From NCBI GenBank assembly GCA_955652845.1, contig CATPBY010000459.1, positions 1 to 18,051 of the forward strand: 18,051 nucleotides of DNA. Reading direction: 5' to 3'. A program made the position numbers and the translations under genes. The notes under the pieces were generated by a model, which made no database searches, was not told where the DNA came from, and was given only the letters and a program-made list of their open reading frames with translations. Of the stretch, positions 6,732 through 13,888 are shown one piece after another (the stretch's first letter is position 1; each line of letters opens with the position of its first letter). The DNA comes from an uncultured Terriglobales bacterium. Its GTDB lineage: Bacteria > Acidobacteriota > Terriglobia > Terriglobales > Acidobacteriaceae.

Positions 6732-8351
6732 CTATATGCTCAATGCCTCGCCCCGCTGCTTGCGGCTGAGAAGCCAGTCAAAAATCATTCGCGACACGAA
6801 AACCGCGGTGAACAAATTGGCCAGCAGACCGAATGTAAGGGTGACCGCAAACCCCTTCACCGGCCCGGTGCCGAACAAGAACAGGATTGCCGCCGAAACG
6901 ATGGTGGTGACGTGCGTATCCACGATCGTGATCCAGGCGTGACTGAATCCCTGTTCCACTGCCGAAGGCGGCGTTTTCCCATTTCGCAGTTCTTCGCGAA
7001 TGCGCTCGAAGATCAGGACATTGGAATCCACGCCCATGCCGACGGTCAGGATCACGCCGGCAATTCCGGGCAATGTCAGGGTCGCGCCAAAATAGCCCAT
7101 GAACCCGAGCAGGATGACCAGGTTCAGAATCAGCGCGATGTCGGCATTGATTCCTGCGCCGCGATAGTACACCAGCATGAAGATCAAAACCGCAAGCATC
7201 CCAATAATCGCGGCTCGAACCCCGGCACGGATCGAATCAGATCCCAGCGACGGCCCTACAGTTCGCTCTTCGAGATACTTGATGCTGGCCGGCAGCGCGC
7301 CGGAATTCAGCACCAGGGCAAGGTCTTTAGCGTACTGTTCGGTCATCCCGCCGCCGCTGATGCGCCCCTGATCGCTGATCTCCGACTTGATCACGGCAAC
7401 TTCCTGGACCTTGTTGTCGAGAACGACCGCCAGGTAATCGTTAATATGCTCGCGAGTGAACCGCGAAAAACGCCGCCCACCTTCTCCGGTCAGGATGAAA
7501 CTCACTTCCGGCCGGCCAGTCTCGTCGCGGCCGACATTCGCTTGTCTCAAATCGTGGCCGGCAACCGCCGAAACGCGGGAAATCAGGTACACAGCGTCTT
7601 CGATAACACTGCCACCTTTATTCTTGCCGTGAATCAGCACCGCATCCGCGGGAAGCACTCCATTATGCGCGGCTAAAACGCCCTGCTCGTCCGGATAGCC
7701 CTGCCCATTGTCCAGCGCCTGCCGAATCTCCAGCATGGCGGTAGACTGCATAATTTCTTTTACCCGCGCTGGATCGTCCACGCCCGGCAACTGCACCAGA
7801 ATCTGGTATTGGCCCAGCCCATGTTCCTCAATCACCGGCTCGCTGACTCCCAGTTGGTCAATGCGGTTGCGAATTGTCTCAATCGCTTGCTGGACCGCCT
7901 GGTTCTTGAGAGAGGTCAGCGACTGCGGCTTCATGGCCAGCGTCCAACTATTATCCGCTCCGGAAACGGATTCATACTCCGAGAGCCGGTCGCTGACAAT
8001 CGACCGCAAATCCGAGCTTGATTCCGGCGGCACTCCCTTGATCACAATTTTGTCTGGAGTATTTACCGGATCAGGCTTGCTGACATCGGCATAGTTGATT
8101 TTTTTCGTTCGCAGCGCGTCTTTAAGGCGCTCGACCGCCCGGTCGCTATCAGCATTCACCGCATCGTTAACCTGAACCTGCAGGATGAGGTGAGTTCCGC
8201 CCTTCAGGTCCAGCCCAAGATGGATGCGGTCCTGCAATGACGCGAGAAGACCGTGCCCTGATACCTCCTTAGGAACTCCGAATATGCCAAATAGAAATAT
8301 CAGCAGTATTGCGGCGACCAGTCCGAGCTTCCATACTAAATTCTTGTTCAT
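6732..8351 (-). CDS. secD: Protein translocase subunit SecD
   Basis: SecD is the large partner of SecF in proton-driven protein export. The 539-residue product has an N-terminal membrane helix (about 7-26), the motif GLDLKGG at 46-52, a long periplasmic P1 region with the P1 base (VQQAIETIRNRIDQLGVSEP around 153-172) and P1 head, the SGGGM stretch near 332, and five C-terminal helices from about residue 367 to 530. The proton-path motif reads GMGVDSNVLIFERIREE (438-454); many SecD proteins have DAN where this has DSN, a mild change. The length falls in the range for SecD proteins without the larger E. coli insertions. It starts at ATG 8351, 52 bases after the yajC stop, and ends 47 bases before secF. 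Confidence 0.97.
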   Translation of the reverse strand: MNKNLVWKLGLVAAILLIFLFGIFGVPKEVSGHGLLASLQDRIHLGLDLKGGTHLILQVQVNDAVNADSDRAVERLKDALRTKKINYADVSKPDPVNTPDKIVIKGVPPESSSDLRSIVSDRLSEYESVSGADNSWTLAMKPQSLTSLKNQAVQQAIETIRNRIDQLGVSEPVIEEHGLGQYQILVQLPGVDDPARVKEIMQSTAMLEIRQALDNGQGYPDEQGVLAAHNGVLPADAVLIHGKNKGGSVIEDAVYLISRVSAVAGHDLRQANVGRDETGRPEVSFILTGEGGRRFSRFTREHINDYLAVVLDNKVQEVAVIKSEISDQGRISGGGMTEQYAKDLALVLNSGALPASIKYLEERTVGPSLGSDSIRAGVRAAIIGMLAVLIFMLVYYRGAGINADIALILNLVILLGFMGYFGATLTLPGIAGVILTVGMGVDSNVLIFERIREELRNGKTPPSAVEQGFSHAWITIVDTHVTTIVSAAILFLFGTGPVKGFAVTLTFGLLANLFTAVFVSRMIFDWLLSRKQRGEALSI

Positions 8352-8403
8352 GTCCTGATAACAACTTCCCTTAAGGTTTTACACTCGGGTTCAGAGAGTG
8401 CTC

Positions 8404-8733
8404 TCACCCCGATTTACTGGCCGTTTCCTCACCCGTCCCCACGGACACAATCGAAGCCCGGCTTACTTCCAGCCGTAAATTATCGGGGGGAACGCGCAAC
8501 TGGAGATAATCGTCTTTCAGCGAAATGATAGTCCCGCGCAGCCCGCCGCTTGTCACCACCTTGTCGCCCGTTTTCAACTCCGACAACATCTGCTGCCACT
8601 TCTTCTGCCGCCGCTGCTGGGGCATGATCAAAAGAAAATAGAAGATGGCAAAAATGAAAATCAGCGGAGCAAAGCCCAGCCAGCCCATAGAGCCGCCACT
8701 GCTTTGCAGTGCCAAGAAATATTCTGCGCTCAT
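8404..8733 (-). CDS. yajC: Preprotein translocase accessory subunit YajC
   Basis: YajC is a small single-span inner-membrane protein that associates with SecDF and the Sec translocon. The 109-residue product matches the family size. It has a short N-terminus, one membrane helix at about residues 20-37 (FAPLIFIFAIFYFLLIMP) followed at once by the positively charged motif PQQRRQKKWQQML, then a small cytoplasmic domain with LKTGDKVVTSGGLRGTI, the family signature. It begins at ATG 8733 and lies between tgt and secD, the same order as in E. coli and many other bacteria. The 142-base spacer to tgt shows no recognisable element. Confidence 0.96.
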   Translation of the reverse strand: MSAEYFLALQSSGGSMGWLGFAPLIFIFAIFYFLLIMPQQRRQKKWQQMLSELKTGDKVVTSGGLRGTIISLKDDYLQLRVPPDNLRLEVSRASIVSVGTGEETASKSG

Positions 8734-8875
8734 GAAGACCTGGAGACCCGGTTTCTACTAAACAGTTCGGGCCATGCCTGCCGAGGCTTCAAGCCCTGTG
8801 CAAATTTACCGCAGGAGTTCTCGATTTCGCAGGCCGGAGATTCTTCAGCTTCTGGCACGAACCGGGGATGCCAAG

Positions 8876-10003
8876 CTACGGTTTCCGTTGAGACTGCTCA
8901 CCAGAAAGAAAACAGGCCTTCTTCCCAAGTGCAATAGAATGACGCACCGCCCGCATGGTGTCAAGGTAGAAGCTGAGGTTGTGGATGGTATTCAGGACCT
9001 GCGCCAGTACCTCATTCGACGCATAAAGATGCCGCAGATAAGCTCGTGAATAGCGCCGGCACACCCGGCAGCCGCAAGCCGGGTCCAGCGGCCCTTCATC
9101 TCCGGTGTAACGCGCCTGTTTGATGGAGATTTTGCCCTCGGATGTGAACAACAGCCCGTGCCGCGCCGCCCGCGTGGGCAGAACGCAGTCCATCATGTCA
9201 ATACCAAGCTTGGCGTATTCAACAATCTCCTCAGGGGTTCCAACACCCATGAGGTAGCGCGGCTTCTCGCGGGGAAGATGCTCGATGGTCGCTTCCACAA
9301 TCTGTCGCGTCAGCTGGCGCGGCTCTCCGACGCTGAGCCCGCCAATGGCGTACCCGGGGAAGCCGATCTCAATGGTGCGTTCCGCGGACTCTTTGCGGAG
9401 AGCGGGATCCATGCCGCCCTGCACGATGCCAAAGAGCGTCTGCGAAACACACGTAGGGACATTCTGCTTGCGCTGTTCAAAATATTTCTTGCTTCGCTCG
9501 GCCCAGCGCAGCGTCAACTCCATCGACTGCCGCATCCGCTCACCATCCGCCGGATGCTCCGTGCACTCATCAAACGCCATGATGATGTCGGCGCCCAGCC
9601 CGATCTGCGCCTCCATCGCGCTCTCTGGACTGAGGAAATGCGAGGACCCATCCAGATGCGAGCGGAAGGTCACACCTTCCTCAGTTACCTTACGCAGCTC
9701 ATTCAAGCTGAAAACCTGGAATCCGCCGGAGTCCGTCAGGATGGCTCGCTGCCACGCCATGAAAGAATGCAACCCGCCCAGTTTGCGGATTTGATCCACT
9801 CCCGGCCGCAAATACAGATGATAAGTATTCCCCAGCAGGATCTCGACGCCCAGTTCTTCCAGCACATCCTGCGGCACGCCCTTCACCGAAGCCAGCGTCC
9901 CCACTGGCATGAAGACCGGGGTTTCGACCGCGCCATGATGGGTGATCAGCCGCCCGAGCCGTGCGGCGCCGGCCGTAGCCTCAATCTCGAACTCAAGGGA
10001 CAC
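8876..10003 (-). CDS. tgt: tRNA-guanine (queuine) transglycosylase
   Basis: Bacterial Tgt swaps guanine 34 in GUN-anticodon tRNAs for preQ1, a step in queuosine synthesis. The 375-residue product has all main residues: Asp91 in LTDSGGFQVFSL (general acid/base), the substrate motif FGIVQGG near 191-197, GGLSVGE near 221-227, the nucleophile Asp272 in MDCVLPTRAARHG, and a zinc site made by Cys310, Cys312, Cys315 and His341. The start is a GTG at 10003 with no Shine-Dalgarno sequence; a TACAAT hexamer seven bases upstream raises the possibility of a leaderless transcript. It heads the tgt-yajC-secD-secF block, a gene order shared with Proteobacteria. No other queuosine genes are in the window. 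Confidence 0.97.
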   Translation of the reverse strand: MSLEFEIEATAGAARLGRLITHHGAVETPVFMPVGTLASVKGVPQDVLEELGVEILLGNTYHLYLRPGVDQIRKLGGLHSFMAWQRAILTDSGGFQVFSLNELRKVTEEGVTFRSHLDGSSHFLSPESAMEAQIGLGADIIMAFDECTEHPADGERMRQSMELTLRWAERSKKYFEQRKQNVPTCVSQTLFGIVQGGMDPALRKESAERTIEIGFPGYAIGGLSVGEPRQLTRQIVEATIEHLPREKPRYLMGVGTPEEIVEYAKLGIDMMDCVLPTRAARHGLLFTSEGKISIKQARYTGDEGPLDPACGCRVCRRYSRAYLRHLYASNEVLAQVLNTIHNLSFYLDTMRAVRHSIALGKKACFLSGEQSQRKP

Positions 10004-10010
10004 GCTTCGT

Positions 10011-10032
10011 ATTGTATCGAACTGTATCGAAC
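10011..10032 (-). promoter_or_regulatory. Possible tgt promoter -10 with tandem 10-bp repeats
   Basis: On the minus strand TACAAT (10016-10011) lies seven bases before the tgt GTG, so transcription would begin at or next to the start codon. GTTCGATACA occurs twice in tandem (10032-10023 and 10022-10013), one helical turn apart. I see no good -35 hexamer. The site is suggestive only. Confidence 0.3.
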
Positions 10033-10051
10033 CTCGGAGCGACAGGTGACC

Positions 10052-10286
10052 TCATCTGCGCGCCAAGCGAAGCTCGGCTGCAAAAATTATGTGAACATGA
10101 TCGGGCATCACCGCAACCGGGAGAAGATCAACCGTCCACTGATGTCCGTGAATACGGGCTTTCATCACGACGCGCGCCGGCCCAGTCAGGTAACGTGCAT
10201 GGTCGGAAGATGCAAAAGGTTAAAAAGTGAGGTTTGCGATCACGCTGCAGATACGGGAGGTGCCGGCGATAGAAAGCCTTCGGCAC
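10052..10286 (-). pseudogene. Remnant of a REP-associated (Y1/IS200-type) tyrosine transposase
   Basis: This is a broken fragment of the single-strand DNA transposase family that maintains REP hairpins (RAYT, TnpA_REP). From a GTG at 10286 the first frame reads VPKAFYRRHLPYLQ, then PHFLTFCIFR and TLPDWA, which fits the N-terminal family pattern. Near 10170-10190 the match moves to another frame, which continues RVVMKARIHGHQWTV and then VAVMPDHVHIIF, the HUH metal-binding signature. A TGA at 10052-10054 follows ten codons later. Only about 78 of the usual 150-200 residues remain, and the catalytic-tyrosine region is absent. The frameshift and the truncation mark it as dead. It fills most of the 345-base gap between tgt and thrS; no intact copy is in the window. 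Confidence 0.8.
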
Positions 10287-10300
10287 TGCCAAAGCCGGCT

Positions 10301-10321
10301 GGGCAGGCGGAACACCTGCCC
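10301..10321. repeat. Hairpin next to the transposase remnant, possible REP-like element
   Basis: GGGCAGG (10301-10307) and CCTGCCC (10315-10321) form a perfect 7-bp stem with a seven-base loop, 15 bases upstream of the decayed transposase and 28 bases past the thrS stop. Without a T-run it is a poor intrinsic terminator. Its place beside a RAYT fragment suggests a relic REP hairpin, but one copy cannot prove that. Confidence 0.45.
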
Positions 10322-10348
10322 TTACGTCAGGTACCGGTTTGGGAAGGC

Positions 10349-12295
10349 TTAGATTTTGGCGCTCTTCTCCGCGATCAGCTTTCTGATCCTTTCCACGAAT
10401 TCTGCGGCTGGCATGTCTTCGGTCGTATCTTTACCCCGGGTACGCACGTTGACTTTGTCCGCCTCCGCTTCTTTATCTCCGACAACCAGTAAAAATGGCA
10501 CCTTCTGCATGGCATGTTCGCGGATCTTGGAATTCATCTTCTCGTTGCGGGCGTCGACGTGCACGCGTACACCGATGGCTTTCAACTGGTCCGCAACTTT
10601 GTGGGCATATTCAGCATGACGCTCACTGATAGGGATCATCACCGCCTGTACAGGCGAGAGCCATACCGGAAACGCGCCGGCGTAGTGCTCGATCAGCACG
10701 CCGAAGAAACGCTCAACAGATCCATACAGCGCGCGATGCACCATCAATGGCTGCTTGCGCGAACCGTCTTCGGAGACGTACTCCAGAGCAAAACGCTGCG
10801 GCAGGTTGAAATCAAACTGGATAGTAGAAAGCTGCCATAGGCGGCCAATGGCGTCGAGCAGCTTAATATCAATTTTGGGGCCGTAGAACGCGGCCTCCCC
10901 GGGGATGGTCTTGTATTCGATTTTGCGGCGCTTGAGCACGTTCTCCAGCGATTGGGTTGCCAGGCTCCACTGAGCTTCGCTGCCGACGAAATTTTTACGA
11001 TCCTCCGGATTCCAGGTTGAAAGCTCGGTCTGAAACTGATCAAAACCAAAATCCCGCAGCACGTCCAAAGCGAAATCGAGGCAGGCTTCAATTTCACTTT
11101 CGATCTGTTCAGGAGTGCAGAAGATATGGGCGTCGTCCTGGGTAAAGCCGCGGACCCGCAGCAGGCCGTGCATCACGCCCGAACGTTCGTAGCGGTATAC
11201 CGTCCCAAGTTCGCCCAGACGCACCGGCAAGTCGCGATACGATTTCAACGAGTCTTTGTAAATCAGAATATGAAACGGGCAGTTCATGGGCTTCATGCGG
11301 TATTCCGCGTCGTCCAGCTCCATGACGTCGAACATATTCTGCGCGTAATAGCCTTCGTGCCCGCTGGTCTGCCACAACTGCCGCCGCGCCACGTGCGGCG
11401 TGTAGACTAGCGAGTAGCCGCGCTTCAAATACTCCGAGCGCATCCAGTCTTCCTTCTCTTTGCTGATAATTCCGCCCTTGGGATGCCAGAAAATGAGACC
11501 TGGTCCCGCCAACTCCTGAATAGAAAACAAGTCGAGCTGCTGGCCCAGCACCCTATGGTCGCGCTTCCTGGCCTCTTCCTGCTTGTGGACGAAATCGTCA
11601 AGGTCCTTCCTGGAGAAAAACGACGTTCCGTAAATCCGCTGCAGTTGCGGATTGTTCTCGTCGCCCAGCCAGTAAGCTCCCGCGATATTCAGCAGCTTGA
11701 AAGCTTTAATTTTTCCCGTCGAAGGAATATGCGGGCCGCGGCAGAAGTCAATGAACTTTCCGGTGCGGTAGATGGAGATTTTTTCATCGGGCTTGGTGAA
11801 CTGCTCGATGAAATGGCACTTCATGAAGTCCCCTTCTTTTTTGAACTCCTGCAGGCCCTTATCGCGAGGCAGGAACTCGCGCGCGTACGGAATATTCTGT
11901 TGCACCAGTTCCTGCATCTTCTTTTCGATTTTCTGCAGGTCTTCCGGAGTGAAGGGGGTTGGACGGTAAAAGTCGTAAAAAAAACCGCTCTCGGTTGCTG
12001 GACCGTGGCCAAGTTTGGTTTCAGGGAACAGCTCCAGAACCGCAGCAGCCAGCAGGTGGGCTGATGAGTGCCGGTAAACTTCTAACGCTTCGGGATCGCG
12101 ATCAGTCAGGATGCGCAGGTCAGTATCTTTTTCGAGGGGCCGGGTCAGGTCGATAAGATCGCCATTCGTCTTGGCCGCTAAAGCGGAATCCGCCAGCCGC
12201 GAGCCGATAGCCTTGGCAATATCCATCGCCGTCGTGCCCTTAGGAACTTCCTTCACACTTCCATCCGGAAGTTTCACCTGAATGCTGTCTGCCAT
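10349..12295 (-). CDS. thrS: Threonine-tRNA ligase
   Basis: ThrRS charges tRNA-Thr and edits mischarged Ser-tRNA-Thr. The 648-residue product has the full bacterial layout: a TGS domain (about 1-63), an editing domain with HSSAH (His76, His80) and the FCRGPH motif (Cys185, His189), a class II catalytic core with zinc ligands Cys339 (PMNCPFH), His390 (QDDAH) and His520 (MVHRALYGS), motif 2 around YRYERSG, and a C-terminal anticodon-binding domain from about residue 543 (AVMIPISERHAEYA). All editing and catalytic residues are present. It starts at ATG 12295 with no clear ribosome site. The gene downstream is not infC, its neighbour in many bacteria; after thrS come a decayed transposase and tgt. 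The 134-base region upstream is shared with a divergent plus-strand membrane gene. Confidence 0.97.
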   Translation of the reverse strand: MADSIQVKLPDGSVKEVPKGTTAMDIAKAIGSRLADSALAAKTNGDLIDLTRPLEKDTDLRILTDRDPEALEVYRHSSAHLLAAAVLELFPETKLGHGPATESGFFYDFYRPTPFTPEDLQKIEKKMQELVQQNIPYAREFLPRDKGLQEFKKEGDFMKCHFIEQFTKPDEKISIYRTGKFIDFCRGPHIPSTGKIKAFKLLNIAGAYWLGDENNPQLQRIYGTSFFSRKDLDDFVHKQEEARKRDHRVLGQQLDLFSIQELAGPGLIFWHPKGGIISKEKEDWMRSEYLKRGYSLVYTPHVARRQLWQTSGHEGYYAQNMFDVMELDDAEYRMKPMNCPFHILIYKDSLKSYRDLPVRLGELGTVYRYERSGVMHGLLRVRGFTQDDAHIFCTPEQIESEIEACLDFALDVLRDFGFDQFQTELSTWNPEDRKNFVGSEAQWSLATQSLENVLKRRKIEYKTIPGEAAFYGPKIDIKLLDAIGRLWQLSTIQFDFNLPQRFALEYVSEDGSRKQPLMVHRALYGSVERFFGVLIEHYAGAFPVWLSPVQAVMIPISERHAEYAHKVADQLKAIGVRVHVDARNEKMNSKIREHAMQKVPFLLVVGDKEAEADKVNVRTRGKDTTEDMPAAEFVERIRKLIAEKSAKI

Positions 12296-12429
12296 AGGTT
12301 TGAGTTTGTGGTGAGCGAAGCTTTTTCGAGTCTAGCCAACGCTCCGATTTCGGTCAAACGTAAGCCTATCGCAGTAGCTTGCGGTCTGGCGGTACGCGCA
12401 TTAAGACTGCACTTGATGTTTAATGTGTC

Positions 12430-12987
12430 ATGCACTGGAATGACATCTGGACCACGCTTCTCATCATCACGGCTGTAACCAGTATTTTCCTCGTTCTGCT
12501 GCATCGCACCCGGCTCGGTTCGCTGGTGCACGAGCATATTTCAGACCGTCCCCGCCGCCGGTTGTTTCTGGCCTCGGTGAGTTTTTTTCTGACATTCGCA
12601 GGAGTGCGGGGGGTGGTGTTTTGCATTCGTCATAATATCCCTCCCTTCCACTTCATCGAAGTACGAGGGCGGCATATCCATCATCTTGTGATCGGCATTT
12701 TTCTGCTGCTGGCCGTGGGTTATGGCTGGCTGGTGGAATTCGGCACCGGCTCCAGCAGTTCCTCAGTCTTCGCCAGCCGGCTGATGTCGTTGCTGTACGG
12801 CGCGGGCGCGGCCCTTACACTGGACGAGTTCGCCCTGTGGCTGAATCTGCGCGACGTGTACTTTACCCCCGAGGGGCGAAGCAGCATCGACGCCATAATT
12901 CTTTTTGGCTCTCTGCTGGCTATCGGAGCCTGGGGCGCGCCGTTGTTTTCGGCAATTGCTCACGGGAAGAATAAAGCGCGGAGCTAA
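12430..12987 (+). CDS. Conserved integral membrane protein of unknown function, 185 aa
   Basis: I do not know the function. The 185-residue protein has about five predicted membrane helices, near residues 8-24, 46-66, 86-105, 115-134 and 151-174. Conserved-looking polar residues sit at membrane borders: a His pair in GRHIHHLVIG near 79-88, Asp-Glu in ALTLDEFALWLNLRDVYF near 127-144, and EGRSSIDAI near 148-156. Similar wording (IHHL, LTLDEFALWL, then DVY and a GR-S-DA stretch) occurs, as I recall, in unannotated membrane proteins of Actinobacteria and Acidobacteria; this should be checked. The motif pattern suggests a metal- or proton-dependent membrane enzyme, which is speculation. It is the only firmly supported plus-strand gene in the window. 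It is divergent from thrS, and its stop overlaps the plsC stop by four bases. The ribosome site is weak. Confidence 0.85.
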   Translation: MHWNDIWTTLLIITAVTSIFLVLLHRTRLGSLVHEHISDRPRRRLFLASVSFFLTFAGVRGVVFCIRHNIPPFHFIEVRGRHIHHLVIGIFLLLAVGYGWLVEFGTGSSSSSVFASRLMSLLYGAGAALTLDEFALWLNLRDVYFTPEGRSSIDAIILFGSLLAIGAWGAPLFSAIAHGKNKARS

Positions 12988-13883
12988 GCGTCCGATAAAC
13001 CAGAGACGATACGATCAGCACCGCCGGTCTCTGCGTAGTACAACTTCTCCATCGCCGCATGAACTTTGCCCGACAGGGCATCCATATCTCGCAGCGTATA
13101 TCCGCCGGTCGAGATAGGATTGCCTACCCGCATCTCCATCGGGCGGCATTTGATGTGGAAGGTGTCCATGGGGAGAAGTTCGTAAGTCCCGACAAGCGCT
13201 ACCGGGATGATGTCAACCTGGGCCTTGATTGCGAGGAAGAATGCGCCGGGCAGGAACGGTTTGAGCTCTCCGTCAGGCGTGCGGCCGCCTTCGGGAAAAA
13301 TCACCAGGGGAATACCGCTCTTCAAGCCCTTAAGCGCCGCACGAATGCTGCCGATGGACCGCGACGGGTTCTGCTGATCAATACAAACTTGTCCCGATCG
13401 CCTGAGATGCCATCCCACAATCGGGTATACCAGCAATTCTTTCTTGAAGACAATGCGGAACTGGAAGGGCAGATACACATAAAGCACGGGGATATCGATG
13501 GCCGACGCATGGTTGACCGCGATCACATGGGGCTTCGAGGTATCGATCTTCTCCAATCCGGTGACTTTCACCGGGGAAGAAATTGTCTTCATGATCAGCT
13601 GCGACCAGAACCGGGCAAAGCCGTGCAGAATGCGTTCTTTCTCGCCAAATAAAGAGACAGGTATGGCGACAATTCCGAGAATGACCGTGAACAGCCAGAT
13701 CAGCGGATCAAAGAGGAGGTACGAGCGCATCCGGCTGCCCCAGCCATATTTCCCTTGTGTATCTCTGGAGGAGATGGTGGCCTTGCGCCTCCCCACAGAC
13801 GAAACTCCGCCCGCGGACGCGCCCTGCGACGGCTGGTTCGCGGCGCTTCGCTCTTCGCGAAACGATGTATCAACTTCCCGCAT
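12984..13883 (-). CDS. plsC: 1-acyl-sn-glycerol-3-phosphate acyltransferase
   Basis: PlsC adds the second acyl chain to lysophosphatidate, forming phosphatidic acid at the inner membrane. Acyltransferase motifs are present: HX4D as NHASAIDIP (His115, Asp120), the glycerol-phosphate pocket motif FPEGGRT (176-182; commonly FPEGTRS), and the hydrophobic motif PVALVGTYE. A membrane helix near 56-77 precedes the domain. I chose ATG 13883 (299 aa), five bases after the folC stop, because a longer frame from 14012 would overlap folC by 124 bases. The first 51 residues are Ser/Gly/Arg-rich and unlike the family, so ATG 13730 (MRSYLLFDP) is a real alternative giving 248 aa, nearer the family norm. The gene closely follows folC and was probably co-transcribed with it. 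Confidence 0.9.
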   Translation of the reverse strand: MREVDTSFREERSAANQPSQGASAGGVSSVGRRKATISSRDTQGKYGWGSRMRSYLLFDPLIWLFTVILGIVAIPVSLFGEKERILHGFARFWSQLIMKTISSPVKVTGLEKIDTSKPHVIAVNHASAIDIPVLYVYLPFQFRIVFKKELLVYPIVGWHLRRSGQVCIDQQNPSRSIGSIRAALKGLKSGIPLVIFPEGGRTPDGELKPFLPGAFFLAIKAQVDIIPVALVGTYELLPMDTFHIKCRPMEMRVGNPISTGGYTLRDMDALSGKVHAAMEKLYYAETGGADRIVSGLSDA

Positions 13884-13888
13884 AACTC

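Noticed and set aside
6654..7676. 340-codon plus-strand open frame
   Set aside because: It lies opposite secD, whose full motif set is on the minus strand; the composition (many His, Gln, Arg) is typical of a shadow frame.
9158..10492. 444-codon plus-strand open frame
   Set aside because: It is antisense to tgt, the transposase relic and the end of thrS; tgt and thrS carry complete sets of catalytic residues, and this frame has no family-like motifs.
12379..12407. TTGCGG-17-TAAGAC as a promoter for the plus-strand membrane gene
   Set aside because: The -10 hexamer matches consensus at only three of six positions; such matches are expected by chance.
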